DNA of 64,000 bases from Cenococcum geophilum 1.58 (taxonomy: Eukaryota > Ascomycota > Dothideomycetes > Gloniales > Gloniaceae), in NCBI GenBank assembly GCA_001692895.1, contig KV748220.1:992358-1056357 (forward strand), read 5' to 3'. Under the pieces are notes generated by a model, which searched no databases, was not told the origin of the DNA, and worked only from the letters and a program-made list of their open reading frames with translations. This document shows positions 44,126 to 57,129 of this stretch, piece by piece; positions within the stretch are counted from its first letter, which is position 1; every line of letters begins with the position of its first letter. The translations under genes were made by a program, and so were the position numbers.

Positions 44126-46190
44126 GCATTAGGAAATAGAGGCTTCCTTTACGGGCAAGGCGCCCTCGCTTATTAACCCCGGCCAAGCCAAGACTGCCCC
44201 TTAACCTTAACCATAAAAGGCCATTTCTCTTACTACTTTTCCTCTTATCCTCTATCTTTCCTTTCTCCCAACGCTACGCCTCCTCCTCTTCTTACTGCTA
44301 GTCCCTAGCACAATCACATTAAGGCATTTCTGCCGTCCCTTTAGCGCTAATATGTATACAAGTCTAGCCCGCTTATTACTTTATTCCCCTATATCTTAGA
44401 CTAACAATTAATATAGTTAACTACGGCCTTTCTAATAGGCGAGTCTCTATTCTACAGTAATATATAAACAGTCTTAGCCTCCTCTCCTAATTCCCGCCTC
44501 TAGAGCCGATGGCTTTAATTTTTATTAAGCTCTTTTAGCGCCGCCTTTATCCGCTAAGCACGTCTATATCCTTATAATTCTATCCTCTCTCTTATATATA
44601 CCCTCTCTCCTTTCGCCTTCTAAATAGCGCTAGTCCGCAACCGTCCCATAAGAAGGGGGTTAGGGGAATTCCATAGTTACTAGCCGCGTTAGCACTATTG
44701 TCTTATTTAACTCTACCGCATATCTTCTTCTAAGGTAGGGAGGGACAGGCGTGCTATATCCGCCCCCTTAAGGGCTTAAGCGAGCTTACGTCACACTTAT
44801 TTTAGCTAACCTACGCGCTATTTTCTTACCTAGGATATACTATTAGTTAGATAACCCGCTTTAGCGTTTACCAATAGCTGAAGCCACCTATATTATAACT
44901 AGTATGCCTACTAGGCTACCTAGCGAAAAAGTAGCTAAACGTCGCTAATTTAAGCGACTACCCTATACGGGGCTGTGTTAGGCATTATTCAAACGGATAT
45001 TATATAGAGTGTCGCTTAGGTGGCCATACATACCTGCCTAATAGTATAGTTATATTGCCACGGATATTTTGGAGACACTGTTTAATCTACTAGTTTAGGG
45101 CTAAGGGGCTGTTAGCTCTACCTAACTACTTAACAGTAGAGCAGTAAAAGATTAATAATCTAGCCTTTTAAGCTATAGGGCTATAGTAGGAACCACCTAG
45201 ATTAAAATTGGAAGGTTATAGCTTTTAGGCGTATAATAGATCTACAATACTACGGTATAACTACGAAGGAATCTCTAATACCAGCCAGCTATATTAGGAG
45301 GGCGAGCATTATATAGCACCTTGTATAGCACCCTATATAGTCCTTTACCTAGCGTATTTATACATCTACATACAATCACCGTGTAAGTGGTAGGCGTATC
45401 CGTTACTAGGCGGTTAGTATTAGAGAACCCCACCCGCTACTAATAATAATACTACCTCCTTCCGTTATAGATAGCTCGCAACACGCACGCATAAGCGGGG
45501 CTTTATACCCTATTAATACGAGTAATACAGAAAATTAGCTGGATCGGCATTGTTAGGAAGTAAATAGATATATTAGCATTACCCTTTACTAAGGAACAAG
45601 GGTAGAGAACTTAAGCTACTAACCTCCTAATAAGGGGCTAGATGCGACAGCTGTGTTAAAGCTAAATATACTAGCTCAGACAGGCGAATATAGTTTGATC
45701 GCAATTTACTAAGGGTATTAATTAGGTGCTAGGAATTCAAGCCCTTATAAACCTTTATACCCTATAAACAGCAATTAACCCTAGTTTATACCAGAGGCGT
45801 ACGCATTAAATGCTTTAATTTAATAAAAAACCCGGGCGAGGGGTAAAGGGTAAAAGGCGATAGGCGAGTGCCAGCAGTAAAGAAAGGACTAATATACACT
45901 TAAAAAGACCTTTAATTCCCCCTTAAAGCTTTTAAAAGCTATAAAATAATAGCAACTCTAATAATAACAACGTTAGCACTACCTTAGTCTTTATTTTATA
46001 TTCCTCCTAAAATTTCGCTTAATAAGAACAATTTCTACATTAGTCCCCCTAGAAAATTAACAGCTTTATCTTAGCACTATATAATTACAGCCCCTAAGAA
46101 AAGCGCGAGCAGTAAGCCTAAAAGGAGGAGTAGGGGAGTACCTCTTTTCCCCCTAAAAAGTTAAGAAGCATTATAAGCTTAGGCACTTAA
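44126..46190. other. Weakly RIPed relic without identified gene
   Basis: About 2 kb of moderately AT-rich DNA. A CT-rich stretch (44215-44290) resembles a fungal promoter or leader, and a CTATATTAGGAGGGC motif (45290) recurs near 57655. No reading frame could be linked to a family. Confidence 0.5.
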
Positions 46191-46199
46191 CGGTATATT

Positions 46200-47950
46200 A
46201 TTCTACCTAGGGCCTTAATTTAGATATTCCGTCTAATAAAGCGCCTATAGACCCTATATATAATTACAAAAAAGCTAATAATAAGTATTATAAGGATAAT
46301 AAGGATAACGAGGATAACGAAGAAGATTTCTATAGGGATGGAAATAACAGTTAAGTCTCTAGAAGAAGTAATTAAGGTAATTATCCCAGCAATTACCCCA
46401 CCACTCTCCCTCTTTCCCTAGCAGTTCTAAATATATAGTTTTAACAACTAGTAGCAAATCCAATAGTTATTAAAGACGATATAGCCAATCTAGACTTGGA
46501 AACTAAGGGTAATAAAGCTAGTAACGCTAATAATAAAGCTAACAAAGCCGATAATTAACTAATACCTCGTGGATTAAGTATACGCTTCCCCTTTTAATTT
46601 ACAATAGCTTATTTAATAATTAGTAGATAATAGGAATAACGGCAGTAATAAGGGTAATAAAGATAATAAAGAGCTACCTTTATTAGAAGCGCTAGAAGAG
46701 GAGGTACGCGCACCTATATATAATTATACCATACCCTTAACGCTAGACGGCAATTAAATAGATAATTTAGCTAAGGGGCGTCGCATTAGAACTACTCCAC
46801 AGTTTAGGCAAAAGCTTAGGACATTAGTAGCTACTAGTTAAGAGTCTTTAGAAGCTAAGAAGTTAAAGAAGCAGAGGTCTAATTAGCTTAATTAGCTAGG
46901 TAGCATTAATTATATCTCTAATACTTCCATTAGTAAGAGCAGTAAGAGCGTATAACCTAGAAAGTAATAAAAGTTACCTACTTCCTAGAGAACCACGCCT
47001 TCCGGCTCTCCTACCCTTGGCCTTAATAACCGTGACGGTATTAAGGAGTAAGCGGTCTCTACTACATAGCCCACTAGCCCCTCCCCCCGGCACTATATAT
47101 CTCCTTATAATACTAAACCACCAGAATATAGGACTAATAATAGTCGTAATTATATTTTAGACGATCTTATAAACGGCTTAACTAAAGAAAGCAATAATAA
47201 GAATAGTAAGAACGTTATAAATAAAGGTAAGGCCGGGAACTATGGCAACGGAAGTAATAATAGTAATAATACAGATAATAACGACTCTAGGGACGGTAAT
47301 AGCAGCAATAATAACGAGGATAATAAGGCCCGCGGGTATATAGGGCAACAAGGATTACCAACCCCCATTACTAGTTAATTAAAGGCAAAGCGTGCTATAA
47401 AGCATCATTTCCAGCGGTCTTACTATTCCCCTTTAATTTCATCCACATATACATTTAACTAAAGCACTATACTTACTAGCAATTATTATAAGCGGGTTAC
47501 ATCCCCTATATATAATCGCCTCTATACCTAAAAACTGCTACTAAGCGCCGCCTTTAGCTCTAACTCTAATAAAGTAATACCGGGAGCCGCCTTAAATACT
47601 AATTTGGAAGAAATTTTAATCTAAGCAGCTTTTAGGCGCTAGAAAGACGGGTCATATGCACTAGATATCCTTCCTTAACAATTCCCTTTACCTTTTAACC
47701 TAGTTAAGCAGCCCTAGGAGCTAAAGCCCTAAGGGCCAAAGTCCAGAATAAAATTTACTAAAGAGGAAGACGCGCTACTTACTAACCTAAAAGGGAAAAA
47801 AAAATCTTCTATAGGACCAGATTAAAGATAGCTTTTTAATAAAAAGTCTTAGATTACTATAGGGGCATTACTATTTAAAATTAAAGGCTTAGCCTATTAT
47901 GCAGAAGAAATAGAGGCGGCCTACTAGGCGGAAGAATCGGCAGTAATAGT
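46200..47950 (+). pseudogene. Asn-rich protein with C-terminal Myb/SANT domain, RIPed
   Basis: A long coding-like stretch on the + strand with low-complexity Asn/Lys/Asp-rich segments (AATAAT-type codon runs at 46290-46560, 46620-46670 and 47180-47330). Near the end it reads RIKFTKEEDALLTNLKGKK (about 47735-47792) and, after a +1 shift at an A9 run (47798-47806), DQIKDSFLIKSLRLL.GHYY. Together these match the W-x-EED-x-LL...F-x-x-RS-x-x-SL-x-x-HY layout of SANT/Myb DNA-binding domains. TAG/TAA stops are scattered. The start is not defined. The role is inferred as a DNA-binding protein in the ancestor. Confidence 0.6.
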
Positions 47951-47959
47951 GCTGTTCTT

Positions 47960-50900
47960 TTTAGCCTAAAGTTTTATTTCTAGCTTTAGGTTCTACTTCT
48001 AGCTTATTCTATTTATAGCGCATTTCCTATAACGTCCTATAATTTCTAATTTAAGAAAGTTAAGCCCTTATAAACTATATAGAGCGCTAATAGGTAAAGG
48101 GATTTAGGTATACGTGCTAATAAAGTGTTATAAGTATTTATAAGTAATTTAACTAGATATCTGCCGGCTATACTATATATAATCATAATATCGCCTAAAG
48201 CCGTAAGCTTAATTTAAATAATGCGAAATTTTAAAGAATAACCTGCTTCGCCTATAACTTCAGTTCATTTATTTAGAATCTATAAATTATAAAATTATAC
48301 TATATTATCTAACTAAGTATATTCGGTATAACCTTTAGTACTATTAATAGGTTAAGAGATTAAGTATAGACATTAGGTCTATAAATAAGAATAGGCCATA
48401 GTTTATATAATCCTTTAAAGCATTATATAATAAAAAGGTGTCCGCGTTAACTCGCATCAGCTATATATTAGCATATTTATCCGTATAGCTTCCTTTACCG
48501 GCTACATAATTTTCGCGGTTAGGTGGTAGACCCTTACATTATATACACATAATAATACCAACTAAAGCTTAAGGCTAAGCCCCATTATAGAGTCGGGCAT
48601 TAACGCCCAAGACTAGCCTTAGCTATCTTAAATTTATATTCTCTTTTCGTGCGCTAGGCGCGTCACTATTTCGCGTACTATATAGGGCATAGCCCGTTAA
48701 GGATGCAACGTTTCTCCTAACTTTAACCTTTAATCTTAACGCTATCCACTCTATAGCCTACCCCGCTATACTTACCACAGATCCAAAGTATTTAACTATT
48801 AAGGTAAAACAACCCTACTTTATCTATATATATTATATGGCTAGTAATAATATACGCCGTAGTTCTTTAGCGCGTTCCTTAGACAATATATTTACATTTT
48901 CCATTATTCCAATCCCAATATAATCCTTATCTCTCTAAAGTTAGTAGAGCTCTCTATTAGCCCTTACTTTTATCTTTAACCCACAACTATTTAGTTATCA
49001 TTATTACCCGGGCTTAGACGGCATATATTAAGAGCTCTTTAGAATAATAGACGGCAGGGTTCCCGTTAATAACATCACAGATAATAATTAGAAACTTAAA
49101 AAAAGAGCTTTAAAACTAGTAGGCAAAATTTAAAACAGTATAAAATATATTTCGCTAAATACTATCTAGTATAAAGAGCCTATTAAAATAGGTCCGGAAA
49201 CAACTGGTATATCTCTAGAGTTAGTAAACCTATTAGTTTAAGCAATCTTAGTAAAAATACACAGTAGGGGGGGGGCTGTTAGGGTCTTTAGTAATATAAT
49301 AAGAAATATAGTTATAGGCCCTAAGGAACCTATTAGCTTCGTTATCCTTATTATAAAACCTAGTAAGAGCTATAGGCTATTTAGTAGTCCTACGGTGCGC
49401 TATTTTCGCCTATAAAAGGCAAGGTCGAATTAAATTAACGCTTTATATAATTAAAGAGAGAGTTTAATTTTCGCGCTTAACCTAAGAGTCGGCTCTAATA
49501 TAATGTTAATAGATAGTAATAGAACTCCACCCTAAGGGTATACTAGTTTTAAATAGCTGTCCTAATACTGCTATAGGAAAGTAAGAAGCACTATAAACTT
49601 AAGGTTTACAATCTCCCTATAATTCGCTAAGCGAGTTTAAATTACGGCTATAAATAAAGAGCCTAGTAATATATCTTATTTTAGATTAGCATTCGGCCTT
49701 ATTAATATAGGGAGGGAAAATCTATACTACTTTCTTCTTTCTACGCTAGATTAATTATAGCCTCGGCTTACGGAGTCTAACTAGCTAAAGAATTCTATAA
49801 ATCCTAGACCGTATCTTAACATAGCTAATTAGTATTTAGAGAATAAACGTCTAATTAATAAGTATAATTGCTCCAAGCTAACTCTTATTCTAAACCCATA
49901 TCTTCTAGAAACAGGCGTTTTTAAAAAAGCGCAACCAAAGGATCTAATTTATAGACCTCTTTTACGGGATAAGCAAGATATTTATATTAAAGATTATGTA
50001 ACTTACCATTCCTATACGGTATATAATGTTCCACCGCTAGCGAGTCCAAGATAGGGCATTTAAAGGTGGCTTAGTTACTCTTAAGATACTACATAAGCCT
50101 AATCTAATCTTAAGAATTTAGAGAGGTTACTCTCTACTTACTAAGGCTTACAACGCATAGTAAGACTAACCCCTAACCGTAGTAATAAAGGATATTACCA
50201 AGGAACGTTTAATAGATATTTAACTTATAAGTTATCTGTTTCGTCTTTAGAATCCTAGCAGCTGTAATAGCAAGTTTAGCTACTCTACTATCCAGCCGTC
50301 CTAAGATCCTAAGATTTATAACACTCTTTTAAAGTTTCTTACTGTATTTAATAACGCCGAGTAACTAGGGCTTCGCTATAATCTAGCGCTTATCTAGCTC
50401 GGCTTTAAGCGAAATAACTATTTCTTAGCTCTACTTAAGAAGAGTCTTAAGCTCTAAGTTAGTTACTCTATTATAGCCATCTTAGTAGAAAAAGAAATCC
50501 TTTTCTTTCGCCTATAGTACAATACAAGGCAACTCCATATCTTAAGATTGGCGAAAAGGTAAGATTAGCGCGCTAAAATAGATAGATTAAGAGGCGGCTA
50601 AATATTATAGTAGTTAAATAACAAGTTAATAGAAAGTTTATAATAGTTATAGGGCAGTTAGTAGGTATTTAAGGAGTAGTTAATAGCAGTTAGGGGGAAG
50701 TTAGGGGGAAGTTAGAAGGCAACTAGGGGGCAACTAGGGGTAAGATTACTAAATTTGGTTAGCCAATTACCTTAAGTTCGTTTTACGGGTTATAACATCT
50801 TAACCCACTAATACACCGCACTCTATATATTATTAGACTTATTATATCTTTCTTCTTTCTATCCCCTAATCGGGACTTATTCCAATATAAGCTATACTAA

Positions 50901-51530
50901 TATTTATACAGTTAATATAAGATTAATTCTTTATTAGTCCAAAGCTTCCGCCAAATAGATATCGCCCCTTAAAGAAATAGTAGGCATACTATTACGGATT
51001 TATAACGTCCACCTAGCTTATAGGGATTATTTACGCAATCCTTCGCGATACCCCCCATAGCTATACAAATTATAGGCTTATCCTATAATAAGAGCTAGCA
51101 TATACCCTATAGCTTAACTTAGTTAAACTCTCCAATACATCAGAACGCTATTAAAGATATATAGTCTAGCGCTATCTAAGGTTAATTAGGGTAAGTAAGC
51201 GGTGCAGTAAACATTTGCGGCATAGTAGTAACTTAGGTCCTATTAACGGGTATAAAAGAAGGCGGATCCTCTAAAGAAACGATACTATTTATACTTAGCT
51301 TCTTACTCCAACCTTATACTTTAGATTAGTATTACGTTATTAAAGCTTTATAGAGTAATAATACCAGTTACATCTAAGCCCATTACGCCAGCGCCTTTAC
51401 TACCTTATAATAGTATAAATACCCCCCCTAGTAGCCTAAGCCAAACGCATCTACATTATAGGTAGTTAGCGCAGCATCTTATAGTTAAAATGCTTATAGC
51501 TATATTAAAGATAATCTAAGCGGCCTAACC
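47960..51530. other. RIPed relic, coding-like in places, unidentified
   Basis: About 3.6 kb. A + strand phase around 50080-50580 reads through for about 500 bp with only TAG/TAA interruptions (for example LTPNRSNKGYYQGTFNRYLT and ILVEKEILFFRL), so it is probably a gene relic, but I do not recognise it. Short direct repeats GGGGGAAGTTA/GGGGGCAACTA occur at 50690-50755. Confidence 0.45.
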
Positions 51531-51534
51531 TCCT

Positions 51535-53860
51535 CTACCTCCTTTACCTCCTTTACCTCCCCCTACAAGTTTAGGGGTTAAAGAGATACCTAAAGTAAGA
51601 GGTTCTAAGGTTAAAGTTAAGGTGTTAAATAAAATATATGCTCGCGAAATCCCCAAAACATACTTAGAAATATGCTAATATAGCGTCTACTATAGCTAGG
51701 ATAAATAAAACTACTAGTATAAGACTATAGAGACTTCGCCGGATACGTTAAGTGAGCGTAATATATATAATTAGTATATTTATATCCTTTAGAAGAAATT
51801 TGGTCTATCTCTTAGGTGCCTTCAAACATATTAACTTAGATACTAACTTTAAGCCAAAAAAGGATAAGAAAGACTACAGTACGTACCTAGGTATAAATTT
51901 AGAAGAAGTAAGAGACGCCTTATAGGTGGTACTAAGCGGCATACAAGCTATCTCCCTTTAGGAAGACAAGCCTATAGTAAGTAAACCTTTTTATAGATAT
52001 AGCTTATTCTAATTTAACTTCTAGATCCCTATAAACCTTATATTTAATTTTCTACCCCAGTTAAAAATACATCAGGAGAGTCTTTCTCCCAACTTAATTA
52101 GCGCTAGGCACCTTTAGGGGTTACTAAGATTCCTTAAAGACTATTTCGCGCCTATAACTAATAGTCTCCTACCACTTCTAGACTATAGCGAAATTAATTT
52201 CAATCTCCTTTAGGCCTTATTTAAACTAAATACGCACGTCCTTATAATTTACGAAGGCTTGGATTAACTAAGATGCCTTATATATAATTTAGGCAACTTT
52301 AAAACCTTACTTTTTGGCAAAAAGAGCTTCAAACTTAACTGTTACTATTTTAGCTACAATAGGAAGGCGTTTAGCGAGGTAAAAACTACCCTCTTTATTC
52401 CGGAATTCCGTTTAACTATAAAAATTACGTCTCTTAAGGTATTTCCGCTAAAGCGTTATAAAAGACAAGCCGAAATAAAGTAGGATCTTATTAGTAATAG
52501 CCGGAAGTTTATATCTTTAAGAGGCATTAACCACCGTAAATATAAAGGGATCGCGTTTTTCTGGACCAAAAATGGCCCGTTAAGATTTTCTATAAGCGGC
52601 CGCATTATAGTAAACGCGATAGCATTTTATTATTAGAATCCTAACTATAGCAAGCAGCTAATTGCTATAGATGCGTACGGAATAAGCATGATCAATTAAG
52701 GGACCAATTAGTAAGGCGATGTAAAGAATTAAGGTTTAGTTCCTAAGAAGATAGGAGATAATAAGTACCTAATCTATCTACTAATAGCCCTAGCCTTTAG
52801 TTTGGCAGACAAAAAATAGGGTTAGGCTTTCTACACTCTTTTTCTAGAGTTAGTAAATTATATATACTAATACAAGCACTAATAGGTAAATTTGCCGTCG
52901 CTAATATTAAGGACATTAAATGGAATACCTTAGCATTTAAGTCACTTGCAATTAAGGAGGATAAAAAAATAGTGCTTTAAGGACTTATAAAGAGCTACTA
53001 GTCTAGGTCTAGGAAATTAAAGTTTAATAATATAATTAAAGGGAAGGGGAAAGGCCTAGTTTTCTTACTACAGTAAGTTTTCTAGCAAGGCATTAGCTGT
53101 TTTAAAGGCTAACCGTTTTAGTAGCCCACCTAGGGTAGGAAAGACATTAATAGCTAAAGCACTTGCTAAATCTTAGAGGAGACCCCTCTATATAGTTTAT
53201 TCCCCTTTATAAGTGTATTTATATACTAGTTTAACTATAAAAAGGCTTATATAGGAGACCTTAATATAGATCTAGCCTATTTAAAACAAAACCTAGCTCT
53301 AATAATTAAAAACGTTTACCGCTAGAGCGCTATCCTTCTTTTAGATAAGGCCGATGTCTTTCTTATAGAAAGAACTTTAAATAATATCCGACGTAACAGC
53401 CTAGTATCCATCTTTCTATAATAGATAGAGTATTTCTAAGGTATTATATTTCTTATAACAAATAGGATTACTATATTTAATATAGCTATACAGAGCAGAA
53501 TATATCTTACACTTAGATATAACGAGCTAAAGAGACCAGTAAGAGAGTAGGTATAAAAGACCTTCCTAAAGTAAGCCAATGCTACTACTAATATCTCTAA
53601 AAAGGATATAGAGCGGCTTTTAGACTATTAATTAAACGGAAGATAAGTAAGGCAATGTTTAAGAGAGAGTTTAAAGGCTAGTGCTAATATACTATATTAG
53701 ATCAAGAACACTATATAAATTAGTTACAGCTTAGCTAAAAGTAAGGGGGAGAAACTTATATATAAGCATTTAGGTAAGGCTCTTATATTAAACCAAGATT
53801 TTAAGAGTAATTTTAAAGGCGCTAGATTAATTAAGAATTTAAACTTATATATATAGATTC
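51535..53860 (+). pseudogene. DUF7025-type AAA+ ATPase, RIPed
   Basis: A proline-rich start (PPLPPLPPLPPP, about 51535-51570) is followed by a DUF7025-like region (LPLLDYSEINFNLL.ALF near 52175; GINHRKYKGIAFF near 52527; SGRIIVNAIAFYY near 52600). The AAA core has Walker A SPPRVGKTLIAKA (53122-, normally GPPGVGKT), Walker B AILLLDKADVFL (about 53329-, Glu to Lys) and sensor FLITNRI. SRIYLTLRYNELKRPVRE follows near 53490. A C-terminal NFKGARLIKNLNLYI at about 53810-53855 matches the family end. Walker A and B are in the same phase. The Gly, Glu and Trp/Gln losses are all RIP-type transitions. These ATPases form multicopy families in Pezizomycotina; the function is largely unknown. Confidence 0.8.
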
Positions 53861-53999
53861 GCTTATATACACAGAGCATTAAATATATCTTATAGATCTT
53901 ATAGCTAGTAGCATTATTACTTATTACTTTCTTAAAATTACTTTCTTACTCTTATAGCAATAAGACCTATATAGTAAGTAGTGGCGCGGGCAAATTACT

Positions 54000-54830
54000 T
54001 ATAGATCTGGGAATAGGAGAACAAAAGCTATAGGGTATTAGTTCCTATAGGGGAGTAAAAGATATAAGCGTTAGTTCCTATAAGGAATTAAAAGCTATAA
54101 GGCGATAAAGAAAGCGGGTATTAACCCCTATAGAGAACTATAAGCTATAGGAGATTAGTTTCCGTAGGGGAGTAAAAGAAATCGCCATTAGTTTTTATAG
54201 GGGAGTAAAAGCCGTATAGGAGTAGGAGTTATAGGGTATAGTTCTTATAGGGTAGTAGAAGATACGGTTACTATATATAGGAACGGAATTTATAGGGGAT
54301 TTATTCCGTAGGGGAGTAAAAGACATAGCTAATAGTATCTATAGATCTAGGAATAGAGAACGGAAGCCGTAGGGTATTAGTTCCTATATAGGAGAGAAAA
54401 ACATAGCTATTAGCCCCCGTAGGGGAGCAAAAGCTATATGGGAATATAAGCCGTAGGGGATTAGTTCCTATAGGGCAGTGGAATACATAGGCATTAGCAC
54501 CCGCAGGGGATTTATTAGCGTAGGGGATTTATTACTATAGGGGATTTATTGCCGTAGGGGAGTAGATCCTATAGGGGAGTAAATCCTATAGGGGATTTAT
54601 TGCCATAGGGGAGTAGATTCTATAGGGGAGTGGATCCTATAGGGGATTTATTAGAGTAGGGGATTAGATCCCGTAGGGGATTATTAGGAGTAAGGGATTA
54701 GTTCCTATAGGGCAGCGAAATATATAGGCATTGGCTTTTATAGGGGATTTATTTAAGTAGGGGACTTATTTAAGTAGGGGATTAGCTAGAGTAAGGGATT
54801 AATTCTCTAACAGCCTCTATTTAGATAGTA
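54000..54830. repeat. Degenerate minisatellite TATAGGGGAGTAAAAGC / GGGGATTTATT
   Basis: More than 30 loosely spaced units built on RTAGGGGANT, such as TTCCTATAGGGGAGTAAAAG and CCGTAGGGGATTTATTRC, with periods of about 18-45 bp. No coding role. It lies between the convergent AAA ATPase and FunK1 relics. Confidence 0.8.
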
Positions 54831-54929
54831 TAAGGCGGCTTCTAATAGGCTAAAGAGTAGGTTACATATTTTATAGAAATTTAAAGCCTATACGGGATAG
54901 TAGGGTATAGGGGCCTAGTAGAAGATTAG

Positions 54930-55210
54930 GTTATCCGCTTTCCTAGGTTTATTTAGCCTAGGTAACTTACCCTACACTATTTTATATACATTTTAACCAA
55001 GGCTACTACCTAGCCTTAGCCGCCTAAATCCCCGCAAAACTTTAACCCGTGTAGTAGAAGAACATAGAAAAATAAAATATTATTCTTTCCTGGGTTTATT
55101 TAGCCCAGGCAACTCACCCTATACTATTTTACATGCGTTTTAACTAAGGCTACTACCTAGCCTTAACCGCCTAAATCTCCGCAAAACTTCACTTATACGG
55201 TAAAAGAGTA
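54930..55210. repeat. Tandem duplication (period about 155 bp) 3' of FunK1
   Basis: 54930-55080 and 55087-55210 share CTAGGTTTATTTAGCCTAGG / CTGGGTTTATTTAGCCCAGG, then GGCTACTACCTAGCCTTARC and CGCAAAACTT. Differences are transitions. It is located immediately downstream of the FunK1 stop codon. Confidence 0.8.
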
Positions 55211-55218
55211 ATAAAATA

Positions 55219-57129
55219 TTATTTTATCTACTCTGCTAGCACCTTTAGATCCTTCCTTACTTCCCAAAACACCTCCTTTATTTAAGAAGGAAGTTTTTTA
55301 TTATTTCCCTTTTGCCTCCTACCGCCTAGAAATACTACCTTTTGTAATCTATTAACCTAAGGGATTAGTAGCTAATAGTACGGCGAAAAGTTATTACCTA
55401 CACCCTTAAGAAAATCCCCTTTATTATCTACTTCTCCTTTCTTTATCTTAGCTAGCTCTTCTATATCTATAGAATTCCACTTATTAAACCTATTAATAAC
55501 ATTACCTTTCCTATTAGGTCTATTATAGTAAATATATATTTAGAATAGCACCTAAAAGAATAACTTAAAATTATGCTAAGCTAAATATATCTCGCCTAGG
55601 AGCACTCTAATCGCCATAAACGCTTTTATACTGGTCTTACCCCGCGCTCCTAAAGGCCCTTCTTGCTGCTCCTTAATCGCAAGATTAAAGTTAATTAAGA
55701 ATGCTGGCTAAGAAGGATTATTGTCTTCCTTATTTATTATAAGGTTGCCTATTAAAATATTATATTAGATAATACCAGCCCGCGTATATAAAGACTCGTA
55801 TCCTTTAATGCCACCCTTTAGTATAGTAAGCATTGCAGCCTAAAAGCTTGCCTCGTAAAGAGGCTTTCCATAGTCTTTAGTAATAATACATTAATACACT
55901 TAATTTAGGGTTGTAAGGCGCCTTCCGCCTTTAGGCGGAGAGCCTAAATATGTACGCTTGCTAAGCGGTAATAGGGCGTTAATGTGGCTAGACAACCTCT
56001 TTCTATTAGAACTTCGGCTTTACCTTATACTAATTTTCGCTCTAGCCGGTCTTAGAGGCATTATTAAGTCTTTTAGCTTATAGTTTATCGCTCTTATAAT
56101 ATCTAGCCCCTTACAGACGTTATTGCAAATATTATCTTCTTTACCGCCCATATAAACTGTCTCGTGGTAATAGTACCTAGCTATATTAACCACTTCTTTC
56201 TCTATTACCTTACGTAGCAGTTTACCTTCTTCCTCGCGCTATAGGTACTGCTACAAGTCTTTAATAACAAGGGGTATCTTAGAGGTGTCCCCCTTACAAT
56301 ATACTTTCTAGTAAGTAGTCGCTCAACCAGTAATACAGCGTGCCCACTTTATAAGTTTGTTAAGGATAAGATACTTAGTTTAATTATTACGCACAACCTT
56401 AATATATTGCTTACCGTCCAATATTAGAATAGTAGGGTTAAACCTAAGCTGCTCCTTATTTATCTAGAGAAATCCCAATATCGCTAAAGTAAATTATAGT
56501 CCGTCTTTATTAATATTGAATAGTGATAATATAATGCCTCTTACCCGGTTATACTCCTATAGCTATATAATAGATCTATAAAGGGTAAAGCTTAGGATAA
56601 AGCGACGAGTATCCTAAGCGGCGAAGACTTCTTTTATATATTTTCCTAAATTAAACCATGCCTACAAAGCTATATCGGTATTTAGATTACTCTTTAGCTC
56701 TCTTAGCATAAGTATATATAACCAATAACATTAAGAGCTTTCGCTAGCTATTGGATTATCTATAAAACCAATATCTAGCTTTCGCTTTGCTATAGACCCT
56801 TATAAGGGCTACTTAGTATATACGACAAGCGTTTATTATATCTTTAGGGCGGACCTATACTCCTTTACAAAGCCCAAAAATGATTTAATTAGGTTATTAA
56901 ACCACTTTAGGACATTAATCTACTCTACGCTTTTAGGCCAGTCACGCCAGCCGCCCTTAGCGTATAGTAGATTGTCCCCTTCCTTACATTTCTTAAAAAC
57001 GGCGGCGCTTGCCTCTTTAAGACCTTCTACTCCCCTAAAGAATACTTTATATAAGCTAGGAATCCCCATATAAAGAGAGCCTAGCTCTTCCTTTAGAATA
57101 TAATCTACGTATTTCCTATATTTAGACAA
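55219..57129 (-). pseudogene. FunK1-family protein kinase, full-length but RIPed
   Basis: From ATG at 57129 to TAA at 55221-55219 is 1,911 bp (637 codons), normal for the FunK1 family (fungal-specific kinases). The N-terminus MSKYRKYVDYILKEELG and the segments ELKSNLNTDIAL, FTLYRSIM, FNINKDGL, YYYHETVY and LIINKEDNNPS.PAFLINFN follow the family order. ARGKTSIKAFMAI and KWNSIDIEELAKIKKGEVDN come next, also in family order. The metal-binding Asp of the FLID-like motif reads Asn. No net frameshift; interruptions are TAG/TAA at Trp/Gln positions. FunK1 genes are amplified and dispersed in many Pezizomycotina, which would expose them to RIP. Not functional as it stands. Confidence 0.9.
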
